Shown here piece by piece: positions 46,795 to 57,702 of a stretch of DNA of 64,000 nt. The notes under the pieces were generated by a model, which saw only the letters and a program-made list of their open reading frames with translations, ran no database searches and was not told the origin of the DNA. Position numbers and translations under genes: made by a program. The stretch lies in the NCBI GenBank assembly GCA_003550325.1, contig QKWP01001221.1:52683-116682 (forward strand). The letters are read 5' to 3'. Each line of letters starts with the position of its first letter. Within the stretch, counting starts at the first letter, position 1. The DNA is from Gigaspora rosea. Lineage: Eukaryota > Glomeromycota > Glomeromycetes > Diversisporales > Gigasporaceae.

Positions 46795-47760
46795 ACAATT
46801 TCTATAAATATAGAAAATAAAATTTAATAAAAATTATAAATAATATTTTTTAAATGGTATAAAAAATTAAATAACTTTAAAAGAACACCGAATCTTGCAA
46901 TATTTAAATAACTCCCATCTTTCTGAATATGATGTAGGAATCTTAAAGCAAAAACTTCATAAATTCTATAGGTCTTCATGTGGATAATATCTGTCAAGTA
47001 TACCGAAATCAAATATTCTAAAAATGTAAAAATTAAATTTATTAGTATAGATTTTATAATCAATGAAATCTATAAATGTATGCTTACTATAACCGTGAAT
47101 TCCTATTGATTTAAATTTCTTTGGCGTAGTTATTGAACAATTATTATTTTGCGTAAAGTGATAATTAAGATCACCTACACCATTTTGTGCTAATTTAACA
47201 AAATCATTTAATTGATGTGGAAGTGAAAATTCGGTTGGCCCATATGACTGTTAACAGCATCGCTATTACTAGTGTGTCCAACTTGTGAACGATCACTATG
47301 TGCTTCGTTTGGATTTTCACCACTGTAATCGAAAAAAAAATATTAAAATTGGTATTAATTAAAGAGAAAATTATATACAATACTTACAATGCGATTCCAG
47401 AAATTATTTTTCTGAAAAACATTAGAAAAAGATCAAGTATTCTATATACTGTTTGTGTGGACCAAGTTTTTTCATTTCCTTCTATCTGCAATCCGCCAAA
47501 ATAATAATAATGTAAGAAATGTCTACAGATTTTTCGAGTCCATAATAATAATGGGTCTAAATTATCAACCGATTTTTCGACTTTAGACTATGCATCTTCA
47601 ATATCTCCACTAAGAAGGTGCTGAATATAATCTTTTATATTTTCAGGGTGATCAAACTCGATGTTTGTGTTGTCAGATATTACATCGAATAATTCTTTAG
47701 CATCTTCCTTTGAAAATTCTTTAAATGGTTTGCAAGGTGGATATATGTTCCACTTTCGTA
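46795..47760 (-). pseudogene. Uncharacterised spliced gene on the inverted segment
   Basis: Minus-strand exons at about 47760-47388, 47322-47088 and 47017-46850 with GT-AG borders. It reads PPCKPFKEFSKEDAKELFDV, NIKDYIQHLLSGDIEDA, a TAG, KSVDNLDPLLLWTRKICRHF, YYYFGGLQIEGNEKTWSTQT, VYRILDLFLMFFRKIISG, then NPNEAHSDRSQVGHTSNSD and FHFPHQLNDFVKLAQNGVGD, then EYLISVYLTDIIHMKTYRIY. No domain recognised; globular, Leu/Phe-rich. One TAG interrupts exon 1. The same gene lies in plus orientation at 55688-56900 of unit 2, where it is split by a hAT element. Confidence 0.55.
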
Positions 47761-47763
47761 ACT

Positions 47764-48122
47764 AGGGATGGGTACGGTTACGGTTATAGCCGTTTGTGAC
47801 CAGCTATAGCCGTAGCCGATTCTAGTCGGTCAGAGAGGCTTAGCTAACCGACTAAATTGTAGCTGATCGAAAAACATTTTGCGCGCCTGTGGGTGGCTCA
47901 ATCAGGAGCCAGAAGCAGCAATTCCCCTGAAATTAGTAATAAAATCGCGCAGGGGCTGCCAGGTTGGCGTGTATCAGCCGGTGGTTTCTGATTTTTGTGG
48001 AGAGGTGGGTTGGGCGAATTTTGATGTTATTGTTGTTGCTTGTGAGTGGAGAGTGAGAGAGAGTCTGTGGCGATTGTATTTATGTGATTTTTAGCCGATG
48101 CTTGGTGTAACACCACGTGATC
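47764..48122. mobile_element. Truncated copy of the 55974-type hAT element
   Basis: It starts TAGGGATGGGTACGGTTACG and matches the reverse complement of the right half of the 55974-56561 element (AGTCGGTCAGAG, then AATCAGGAGCC, GAAATTAGTAATAAAAT, AGCCGGTGGTTT, TTTTTAGCCGATGCTTGGTG). The match stops near CACGTGATCG at about 48121. The other end is missing. ORFs here lie in the repeat. Confidence 0.8.
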
Positions 48123-48537
48123 GATAGGTGGCCCTGTGTAACATCACCTGACCGGCTGGTTCTTCGGTCCCTTATTATTAGTGTCGGTTTACCCGTGACG
48201 CGTGCCGTTGTTACGATCGGTTGGGAGAGCTTGATGAAATTGTGCCGGTTTAGTTTGATCGTGAACAAAAGTAAAGGTTTAAAACAATAAACTAACACAC
48301 ATAGTTTCGGATTATAAGGTTTATCTTTATTAAAATAAATCAATACATCGGAATATCACAACAATACCAAATACTATATACAATCGTTCAACTACTTGAC
48401 TACTGTCTCCTTCCGCCTGAGCTGAAACTACACCCTTATATATTTTATATTCGTATGGGAGATTCGATCTCCCGATTGGAGACTCGATCTCCCGATTGGA
48501 GATTTGATCCCCAGTCTGGAGATTTGATCCCCTTCGT
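48123..48537. other. Unclassified insertion with a GGAGATTTGATCCCC minisatellite
   Basis: It lies between the truncated hAT copy and the Tigger relic and is absent from unit 2. 48450-48535 has four units of about 19-20 bp (GGAGATTCGATCTCCCGATT and variants). It may be a solo LTR or promoter fragment, but no ends could be defined. Confidence 0.45.
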
Positions 48538-49592
48538 TTACCCCAGCTGCCGAAAAAGAACTTGTTAGATGGTTAAATGAACTTCGCCAAATGAGAATTG
48601 CAGTAAATGTAGGTTCTATTAAAATGCAAATATTCACAATCCTATTAACAACCCGTGCTGATAAATATCCAGTGTTTCTCAACGGTTTCATGTTTCCAAG
48701 TCTTGGTTTTACCGGTTTTTAAAGTGACATCATCTTTTTCTTCGTCATCATACTAAAATTAGTCTTACTGACAAAATTATTGAATTTCATAAATTTGTAA
48801 TTTCAATCTCGGTTACGTTATCAGTACGATCTTTCTCAAATTGTAAATATGGATGAAACATTAGTATATTTGATATGGCAGGTGCTTATACGATTAATCA
48901 AAAAGGTGCTAAAACTGTTCAAATTAGGACAACTAGAAATGAAAAATTTTAGCAATTATGGCAAGTAGTGGAAAACTACCACCTATGGTAATTTTTAAGG
49001 GTATATGAATTTCTCGTGATCTTCCTCATAGAATTATTGTACGTATGCATGAAATGCCTAGATGGACAAAAATTTAATGTGTGAATAGATTGATCTAGTT
49101 TGGAAAGCGATCAGGAGTATCAAATATAAACAAGCCTTTGTCTTTGCTTGTTATGGATTCATTTAAAGAACACAAAACAGATATGGTAAACCATAAATGT
49201 GTTGTTAATAATATCCATAAAATTACTATTCCCGGGTTTAATATCAATCGTACAAACTTTGGATGTAAGCATTAATAAACCATTTAAAGATAAATTAAAA
49301 AAAGTAGCGTTTATGGATAAGTAATAGTGAATTTCAGTTGACTATACAAGGAAATTTAAAAAGACCATTATATAGTTTGATTTGTCAATAGATTTTAGAA
49401 GCATGGGATGATATTTCTGCAGAGATGATTACTAAATCATTTAAAAAATGTGGTATTTCTAATGATTAAGATGGAACCGAAGATGATTTATTTTATAATA
49501 AAGAGAAAAGTGAAGTAGATAATAATGAAGATTTACTTGAAATAGTGAAGAAAAATAGTTTGTCTGCTGATGAATTAGAATTAGAAAATTAA
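48538..49592 (+). pseudogene. Tigger/pogo-type transposase relic, unit 1
   Basis: Blocks in changing frames: ELVRWLNELRQMRIAVNVGS (CENPB-type HTH), NMDET (first Asp region), AGAYTINQKGAKTVQI, the second Asp in LLVMDSFKEHKTDMVNHKC, the third in DVSINKPFKDKLKKV, then SAEMITKSFKKCGISND and SLSADELELEN. The Psq-type N-terminus found in the unit 2 copy is absent. Stops and shifts are frequent. Not a source of transposase now, but a plausible past source for pogo-type MITEs. Confidence 0.8.
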
Positions 49593-49661
49593 GTAATTTT
49601 TGTTAACAAATTATACTATAATAACGATTAATAAAATTTTTAATAAATTTTATTATATTTA

Positions 49662-50001
49662 GCAAGGATTAATTATATGCGGCGCATGTGATATGTCACC
49701 TGTAGATCATCTCTGTATTGATAAAGTTTAGCTTTTGTTAGTTTAGGGTTAGGCTGAGCACCTAGGTTTAGGGTCAGGGTTGGGGTATATAGTAAAATCG
49801 CTCAAGGAAAACTTTTTGTTAGAGCACGGAAGGTGGTTTCCTATGCAGATTTTGAGTAATAAGCGATTTTTGTTGTTTTTTTGAGAAAACGAACGTTTGT
49901 TTTGAATTTTCTGATCGTGTTACGTTACACGAGATCCTGAAATCTGATTGGTTCGGTGATACATAAGCCGTTGTCACTTATGTGACAAATAATTTACTCT
50001 T
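49662..50001. mobile_element. Insertion of about 340 bp absent from unit 3, possibly TA-targeted
   Basis: Unit 3 reads TTATATTTAATAATTTTAAAAC at about 59057; unit 1 has TTATATTTA, then GCAAGGATTAATTATATGCG through ATAATTTACTCTTTA, then GTAATTTTAAAAC. TA at both ends fits a TA duplication; TIRs are weak. The interior holds TTAGGGTTAGGCTGAGCACC and GCTCAAGGAAAACTTTTTGT, also found in the element at 50038. Confidence 0.6.
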
Positions 50002-50037
50002 TAGTAATTTTAAAACAAATCAATATGTAGAATTAAT

Positions 50038-50351
50038 GGGAGCTGGTCAAAATCACGACAAACAGAATCCCGACAGGTCATAATCCCGACAAAAAAATCC
50101 CGACAATAAAAATCCTGACAATCCCGACAACAAAAAAATCATTAAATTTATTTAAATTAGGGTTAGGGTTAGGTGAATGCCTAGGTTAGGGTTAGGGTGA
50201 GCGCCTGAGCTAGGGTTTGGTTTAGTTGATTTTATAGTAAAGTTGCTCAAGGAAAACTTTTTTTGATTGTCGGGATTTTTGATTGTCGGGATTTTTTTGT
50301 CGGGATTATGACCTATCGGGATTTTGTTTGTCGGGATTTTGACCCAAACCC
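50038..50351. mobile_element. MITE with 50-bp TIRs and 8-bp TSD at the unit 2 start
   Basis: GAATTAAT is duplicated (50030-50037, 50352-50359). Left TIR GGGAGCTGGTCAAAATCACG, right TIR reverse-complemented GGGTTTGGGTCAAAATCCCG; both continue with ATCCCGACA repeats. Empty sites TAGAATTAATAAGCTAAA are seen at 41059 and 59091. The interior has TTAGGGTTAGGGTTAGG. The 8-bp TSD suggests the hAT group. Confidence 0.93.
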
Positions 50352-52309
50352 GAATTAATAAGCTAAAATTAACTATGCGACAGTGAAGTCATGTAAATTA
50401 GTAATAACGTCATTATTAAATTTATAGTTATGCAATGTAATCATATAGAATGTAGAATATAAATAAGAAATGCAAATTAGTAGCTATAGAGATTTTTTTT
50501 CATACAAAAAAATTTGAAATAAAGGAATTTTTGTACTGCATTAAGAGCTTTAGTAATCAGGAAGTTTCGAATTAAGAACTTTTGTGCAAAGCAAATATTG
50601 ATTAATGTGAGTGTTCTATCGAGACAGATTTCGGTATAGTTAACCCTATATCGTTTAAGCCCGTGATAATAAGTTATGAATGTTTAATATTTGCATTTTT
50701 ATTGAACATAACATTATGTTCAAGTTTCATCAATTTTTATTCTTAATAACATAAACTTTTATTCGCAGTAATTTACACTGGTTGAAATAAAATAAATTGT
50801 GTAAACATCATAATTTTTTAGCATTGATATCTGATATGTGATATTAGTAAGTTAACATTGCTATCAGTTCAGTTTGCCGATAGCTATATTGGTTTTTGAT
50901 ATACACCCGATAAAATGACACGACACGAATGACGTCACGTCATTAATCGTGGACATATCGCGCTATGAAATTTACCCGATTTACTCTGTTACCACTGTTA
51001 ATGCGTAAATCTAAAAAATATTTTAATAATCTAAGAATTTAAAAAAGTTATTCAAATCCATGAACATTAATTATTTCATAATTTAATGCATGTTCTAAAG
51101 AACATTCATAAATTTAAATAAGGTCCACGAATGTTTACTATTTAATTTTATTCGCGTTAATTTATAACGCGAATATAAAGAATATTTATTATATTAAGTA
51201 TTAAATAAAATATTCGGTTCATCAAAATTTACTATGAACATTTTTATTATTCATACTTTCATTTTAGATTTTTAAGAGTAAAGAATGATTATAAAACGTT
51301 TAAGATGAAGTCATTCAATTTCATGAATATTTGCAGTTTATTGATGATAGTGTAGTCTGTGAATTTAGATATTTAATATTTCGTTATTTTTAACCGATGG
51401 GCATAAAGATATTTACATTTAAAAATCTAAGTAAAGTGAAAATGTCCACTATTAAAATCTAGCAAATAAAGAATTACGATTACAAAAAAAAACATGTTAG
51501 CTCATCATAAGAAGACAACATTATAATCGAGATATAATAATTCAAGATAAATGAATAAAAAGCTGATGATATAAAAGGATCTCATCTTAGGACTTATGAT
51601 TATGAACACGAGTTAATGGATATCATTTGATGGAATATTAAAGAAATTAACAGACTGTGTTATCATTTTAAATAATATGAAATTAATAAATTTTTCGTTA
51701 AAAATTTTTTATCATATTGGCGGATTTCGGGTTATAATTTTATTTCTATATTTTTAATTTAAAAAAATTTTGAAATTTTTTAAATAAAAACCGGATGCGC
51801 TTTTTTTTTTTTTGCTTTTATGAGCTATACTTACAAACAAATTTTATGTTGACATACTATTGGAAGAACCTTCTAGATGCTTTCAGTATGGCAAAATCCA
51901 AGCATTCAAATGATGCAACGAAAGACATCGTTCAAAACAACATAAATTTTAATTTGGCAATCTTTCAATCCTAATATTAAACCGATGGAATTTTTGGTTT
52001 TTGGTGTGATAAACAAGATACTATTCCAATTATTGCGGGATGATTGTTTTATGAAGGGCTTCGGGTTTAATGATAGTTGGAAGTTAATGAAAGTATGATC
52101 ATTAAAGTTATCGGATTATTATGAATCATCAACCATGCATTCTAATTATCTACTCGTTATTCTTCTTGCTATCATTCTAGCTTTCATTCTAGATATCCTC
52201 TCACTTTATTAAACAATCGGATGTATTTATATAATTACAATCTTCCCACTTTATACCCGATATAGTTGTTAATAATGAAATGTAGTAATATTCTATTAAC
52301 AAATTATTG

Positions 52310-52564
52310 TCCGAAGCGTAGCGAGGACACAACTGTACGAGTAAACTTGAATGCACGTCTATGCAATGTTAGTCAGATCTGGCCAATAAACTTTGAGGAT
52401 TGACGGTTCCCGTGATGATCTGCAGTCAGTGTAACAATTGATTATTAATACACCGTTTATGTATTACACATGTGATTATTTTTCATATTCGTATTAAACG
52501 GCTATTAATTAAAAATTATGTATTAATATTGCTTCGGACCCATATCAGATTCTGATTTCCTAGT
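52310..52564. mobile_element. Unit 2-specific insertion of about 255 bp
   Basis: Units 1 and 3 read TTCTATTAACAAATT(A/C)TTACGA(T)AAATG. Unit 2 has GTCCGAAGCGTAGCGAGGAC through GCTTCGGACCCATATC and TTTCCTAG between them. GTCCGAAGC and GCTTCGGAC form a short inverted pair near the ends. Class not determined. Confidence 0.7.
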
Positions 52565-52873
52565 TACGATAAATGTAATCATATTATGATGCATACTTAT
52601 AAAAATTCGCCCAACACCTTATCGCTATTTATTGCTTAATTATCTCGTGATTTGATTTAATGCATTCATCGTTGATCTAAAAAGGAGTCTAATTTGATCA
52701 TTAAATAGTTAACGTCTTCCACATGACTATCCGTAATATCCAAGCTAAACTAATAAAAGAACTACATAAAGGAAGAATCTTTACGTATTAGGTACATACT
52801 ATATCTTTATCTAAGGTTAACATTAACAATAAAATTTTCTGCCATATCCTTCAAAAAAAAAAAAAAAACAATA

Positions 52874-54179
52874 ATGCAAATTAAAGATAAAGTAGTAATT
52901 CTAACTGGTGGCGCGAATGGTATTGGCGCTGCTTTAGCTCGACGGCTCGTTCTAGAAGGGTTTGTTAAAAAGATAAATGTTATTGTCAATTCATCATTTC
53001 ATTTGATTTCTTTTCTTTTTTTAAAAAAAAAGTTTTTAAATAATATTGTGTTCAAGTAGTTATTGGTGACATTGACAAAAAATCAGGCCAAGTGCTCATA
53101 ACTAAATTGCATCAAAAGTATTTAGTTTCGAAATCTTTTTGCTTAAATACATTCAAATAATAATAATAATTATAATATATAATTTTCATATTACACATGA
53201 TCTAGCAATAAAACCAATGCGATCTTTGTCTTTTGTGATACAACAAATTTCGATCTTCTACATCAATTAATTGATACTGCACAAAATACATTTGGTGGTG
53301 TTGATGTAAATACATTTTTGAAATTAAATTAATGAAAATTAATTAATAGTTTTTTTTTTCTAAAAGATTGTATCAATAACGCTGGGATTGGACAAATTGA
53401 TGAATTTTATGACCAAACAGGTTAAATAGATTAATAATTATACATTTTGTTGAGCGACCATTCTCATATGAATCTTGACTAATGTATTTAAGATAATAGA
53501 TAGTTGGATAAAGATTATCGATGTTAATTTAAATGCTGTAATTAAAGGCTCACAATTGGGAATAGAATTTTTGAAAAAAACGTGGTGGTGGTGTTATTAT
53601 AAATACAGGTTTGTAAACAACAATATTAGAAATCAAAAAAAAAAAAAAAAACCATATTTGCAAAGCAATTTATTTACTTATAGTTTCGCTTGTTGGATTT
53701 TACCCATTGAAACTATTCCCAGTATCTTGTACCTCTAAATATGGAGTATGTTTAGAATCTATTCAAAGTGCAATTTTACAATCAAATTATGTTAATTTTA
53801 TTTTTTTATAATTTTCTAGGTCATTGGCTTTACACAATCACTACGTGATCTAAATAATACTGATAAAATTCGTGTAAATGCTGTCGCTCCTGGATTTGTG
53901 GGTAAATTAAAGATCATTTAGTTTCTCTATTTACTGGATTTATTTGTTATCTACTAATTATCAATCTTAATAATGTATAAATTTAATGATAATTAGATAC
54001 GCATCTGACGCAAAATATTATCAAAACCCAGTTGTAAAATCTGAGAAATCTAGATCATTCCTTTTAATGAAGTGGTTAACGCTTTTATAAAGATCATTAA
54101 AGATGATAAACTTTTGGTTGATACTATCCTGATTCCGAAAGAGAATCTTTCACAAATCATTTCAAAGTCATTTTTGTAG
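52874..54179 (+). pseudogene. Short-chain dehydrogenase copy 3, pseudogene
   Basis: The same layout as copy 2, starting MQIKDKVVILTGGANGIGAA, but with at least five lesions visible by direct comparison. The first intron's acceptor AG is TG (about 53048). One base is lost in the NNAG exon (TATCAATAAC for TATGCAATAAC, about 53374). One A is gained in the FLKK run (about 53576). Two single bases are lost in the last exon (ACCCAG for ACCCCAG near 54031; ATCATTCC for ATCAATTCC near 54057). Short ORFs at 52874-53059 and 53475-53738 are fragments. Confidence 0.92.
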
Positions 54180-54828
54180 GTTTAAAAGTTGGGTGACTAT
54201 ATTAATTTTAAAATCTACATTATGATGAATTTTTATAGTTAACAAATTTTTTACACATAACTATAAACATATATGACTTAAAATATTTTTTAAAAAATTA
54301 AAAAAAAATTAATCTTAAATATCTGTTATGACAATGTTTCTCTTCTAATAGAATAACAAATTTTATTAATTTGTTACTGGATAACTGATGCAGATTTATT
54401 AGTTTTTACAGTGGAACGATGAAGTTCGATTTAATTTCACAATTTGAGATGCTGATAATCATACGATGATAAAAAATAAATTAATGATCATGCGAAGAAA
54501 AAAAAATTAGCTATCAAATAATATACTAATAGAGAATGTCGATGAGGAAATTTTTTTTACCTCTATTACCCTAATTTTAATATTGTACCAACGATAATTT
54601 TAAATAAATAATTGAAATTATAATACTGACACGGTTTTAGCAATCCTTCATTTTGAAATAATTGTATAAACTCAAAATAACACCCATTTGCGATTTATTT
54701 TGAGTACATCTATTTACGTTATATTTACTGAACGGAGATTATAGAAATTAGGATTAAAAAATTTTTAAAATCAGATTATATATGAATCGCATCTTAATAT
54801 AATAAATAAGTCCAACACTATTTTTACC

Positions 54829-55026
54829 TTGGTCTATAAATTTATAAGAATCATCAAGTATCACACGCTACAAGTTGACTTTCCACCGCCACAATTGAAT
54901 TATTTGCAAGAAAAACATAAGTACTTTTATATATATGATCATTTAAAAGGTTGTGGCAATGACCAGTTTCCATATAAATTTCCAAATTCATCCAAAAATA
55001 AGATTGTTTTGAGATACTACCATTAG
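54829..55026 (+). CDS. Short exon-like ORF of an uncharacterised gene, unit 2
   Basis: A 65-codon ORF reading FIRIIKYHTLQVDFPPPQLN and YLQEKHKYFYIYDHLKGCGN, with good coding character and a preceding CTTGGTCTATAAAT. The unit 1 copy at 45825 is broken by indels. It may be an exon of the gene at 55688; no domain is recognised. Confidence 0.4.
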   Translation: MVYKFIRIIKYHTLQVDFPPPQLNYLQEKHKYFYIYDHLKGCGNDQFPYKFPNSSKNKIVLRYYH

Positions 55027-55687
55027 GGGTTTCAAAATTAACAAATAAGTGGCGTATTTTGAAAATAATTAGGATTTTTTAAATAACGTTTATACTATGC
55101 TTAATTATAAATCGGAAAAATAAGATTCTCTGGTTTTAATTTTGTAATTCCCATTAGATAACCACCGAATTGAAGAAGTTGGACACGTGGTGCTACGCAA
55201 GACCAGTATAATCAAATGTGACAATGTTTTGACTTATACCCTTAATAAAATATTAACAAGAACCTATCAACATTCATGAAGTTTATCAAAACATTTGTAA
55301 CGTTTTTTTTGTGCAGAAACTTAAGATTTTTTTTAAACAAATTTGTTTTTTCAGTGAAACAAAATTTGAGATCAAGCAAGCTTCAAACGAACATAATGTA
55401 TAATTTCATCATTAGAATTATCCAGTTAATCAAATACATTAACGTTAAATCTGAAAAGCATTATGTGTACAGATTTACTTATAAGAAATTCCTTATCGTT
55501 ATATACATCAAATGTAAATCGTAAAAAGAAACACTGGATGAATTTTTTTAAAATTCTTTTAAAGAAAAAATTTTGTATTGGTGGGTGTGTTGTCTGGTAT
55601 TTTTATCCAGCCACCGATACAAAGATCATTATTAATGTTCAGAGCATTTTCTTTGGACATTTTTTCTTTTACACTTCGCCTTTGGGT

Positions 55688-56900
55688 TGGACTCGAGAAA
55701 TCTGTAGACATTTCTTATTTTATTATTATTTTGGTGGATTGCAGATAAAAGAAAATGAAAAAAACTTGGTCCACACAAACAGTATACAGAATACTTGATC
55801 TGTTTCTAATGTTTTTCGGAAAAATAATTTCTGGAAACGCATTGTAAGTATAGTATATAATTTTCTCTTTAATTAATGCCAATTTTGATTTTTTTTTTTT
55901 CGATTACAGTGGTGAAAATCCAAACGAAGCACATAGTGATCATTCGCAAGTTGGGCACACAAGTAATAGCGATTAGGGATGGGTTCGGTCGGTTTCGGTC
56001 GGTTATTATCGACTATTGGCATATGGCCGGCTAAGTGCGGTCGGTCATACCAGTTAATAGCCGACTATAGTCGATCAATTATTTTACTATGTAAAGGTTC
56101 TTTGATCCTTTAATTAAAGTTGAAACAATTCTTCCGATTCTAATTGAGATTACAGATTAGTTTAGGCCAATTTTTGTTATAGTCTTTACGGGATCTTCCG
56201 TTTATCGGACTGATCCGTGTCGATCTATTCGAAAACAGGTGTGCATGACGATCACGTGGCGTTACACCAAGCATCGGCTAAAAATCACATAAATACACTC
56301 GCCCCACCCACCTCTCCACAAAAATCAAAAACCACCGGCTGATACTCACAAGTAACAACGCTTGTCTAGTTTCAACCTGGTCTGTTCGGCAACCCCTGCG
56401 CAATTTTATTGCTAATTTCAGGGGAATTGCCGCCTCTGGCTCCTGATTGAACCACCCACCCAAACACAATTTAGTCGGTCAGCTAAGCCCTCTGACCGAC
56501 TAGAATCGGCTACAGCTATAGCCGGTAACAAACGCTATAATTGTAACCGTACCCATCCCTAATAGCGATGTTGTTTTATATCAGGATAGGGATGCAACAG
56601 TTCTATACGAACAGTCATATGGGCCAACCGAATTCAAAGAAATTTAAATCAATAGTTATAGTAAGCATATATTTATAATTTCATTGATTATAAAATCTAT
56701 ACTAATAAATTTAATTTTTACATTTTAGAATATTTGATTTCGGTATACTTGACTGACATTATCCGCATGAAGACCTATAGAATTTATTAAGTATTTTGCT
56801 TTAAGATTTCTACATCATATTCAGAAAGATGGGAGTTACTAAATATTGCAAGATTCGGTGTTCTTTTAGAGGTATTTAATTTTCTATAACACTTAAAAAA
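55688..56900 (+). pseudogene. Uncharacterised spliced gene, unit 2, split by a hAT element
   Basis: The plus-strand counterpart of the minus-strand gene at 46795-47760: WTREICRHFLFYYYFGGLQI, then a frameshift in an A-run (KENEKNLVHTN), donor gtaagt near 55845, acceptor tacag near 55911, then ENPNEAHSDHSQVGHTSNSD, where a hAT element is inserted. After it the match resumes with AACAGTCATATGGGCCAACC, and later YLISVYLTDIIRMKTYRIY. The N-terminal part seen in unit 1 (FKEFSKEDAKELF) is missing. Function unknown. Confidence 0.55.
55974..56561. mobile_element. hAT-type element, 588 bp, in an exon, with empty-site paralogue
   Basis: Ends TAGGGATGGGTTCGG and CCGTACCCATCCCTA are inverted repeats. ATAGCGAT is duplicated (55966-55973, 56562-56569). 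The minus strand of 47250-47275 in unit 1 has a single AGTAATAGCGATGCTGTTAA at the same coding position. Subterminal GTCGGTCA/GACCGACT motifs repeat at both ends. Confidence 0.96.
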
Positions 56901-56960
56901 TATTATTTATAATTATTTTTATTAAATTTTATTTTCTATATTTATAGAAATTTCTACATA

Positions 56961-57702
56961 TAGAGATGGGCAAATCGCGGTTTCTCCAAAAATCCAGCGC
57001 GTCACGCGCGGATCACGCATGTGTTATCTATCCCGCGCGGGATAGGATCACAAATCTGCAGGTTTCTTAATTTTTGTGTCTAATAAAAACGCAGAAATAA
57101 TTATTGAAATAAATTTTACTTGTTCAAATTAGTTATTTCTTATAAATTTATTTATTGAGATACTGTAAAATTCCGAATACAAGCAACCCCTTAAGCCACC
57201 CATTTTAGCCAAATTTTTAGAGGGTTGCTCAAATTCGGTGACTTTATAATACTTGATTTTATATATCAACAACCAACTTGCAGTATAGTACAATCGATCA
57301 TAATTTTTTTTTTTGAGTAATGATATTAGTTTTTAACATGAAATTTGGAGTTATAAAGAACGAATGCAAAATTCAACTTTATTAATAAAATATAAATTAC
57401 TATACTTGTATATTTTTAAAAAATTTCAATCCGTTATAGAAGTAATATAAGTACCCATAAGTTGTGAAGTACAAGAACATTTTTACTTTAATTTCGAGTG
57501 TCCTACATACTATTGTATGTTGCCATTTATTGTTCAGAGCCATCCGTTATAAAAAACTCTACTCATGATTAATAATCGACCATTCATATGCTTATTAGCG
57601 TTACACTATATTTTATACGCGCCTTTTATTTTTCTAAACAAGTTTTTTTTTACTTTGAATACCGGTAGTTTAGTTACAAAAAACCAAAGAACAAAAAAAA
57701 AA
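56961..57702. other. Repeat-rich spacer before the Tigger relic
   Basis: 56962 TAGAGATGGGCAAATCGCGG looks like a hAT-type left end with CGCGCGGGATAG repeats, but no right end is found. 57166 ACTGTAAAATTCCGAATACA may be a Tigger-type end; no partner is seen after 58997. No gene apart from the transposase start. Confidence 0.4.

Larger units (their letters stand above)
41050..50021. repeat. Tandem segmental duplication, unit 1 (about 9.0 kb)
   Basis: It begins CAATATGTAGAATTAATAAG. The same sequence restarts at 50022 and 59084, with the same following order (GAAGTCATGTAAATTAGTAA, then AGTAGATATAGAGA, then AGAACCTTCTAGATGCTTTC). Unit 1 contains an intact SDR copy, relics of an uncharacterised gene, an inverted segment and a Tigger relic. 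Confidence 0.88.

Noticed and set aside
50150-50230. Telomere end (TTAGGG repeats)
   Set aside because: Short, degenerate, and inside a MITE with TSD; not a chromosome end. The same holds for the motifs at 16580-16960 and 62230.
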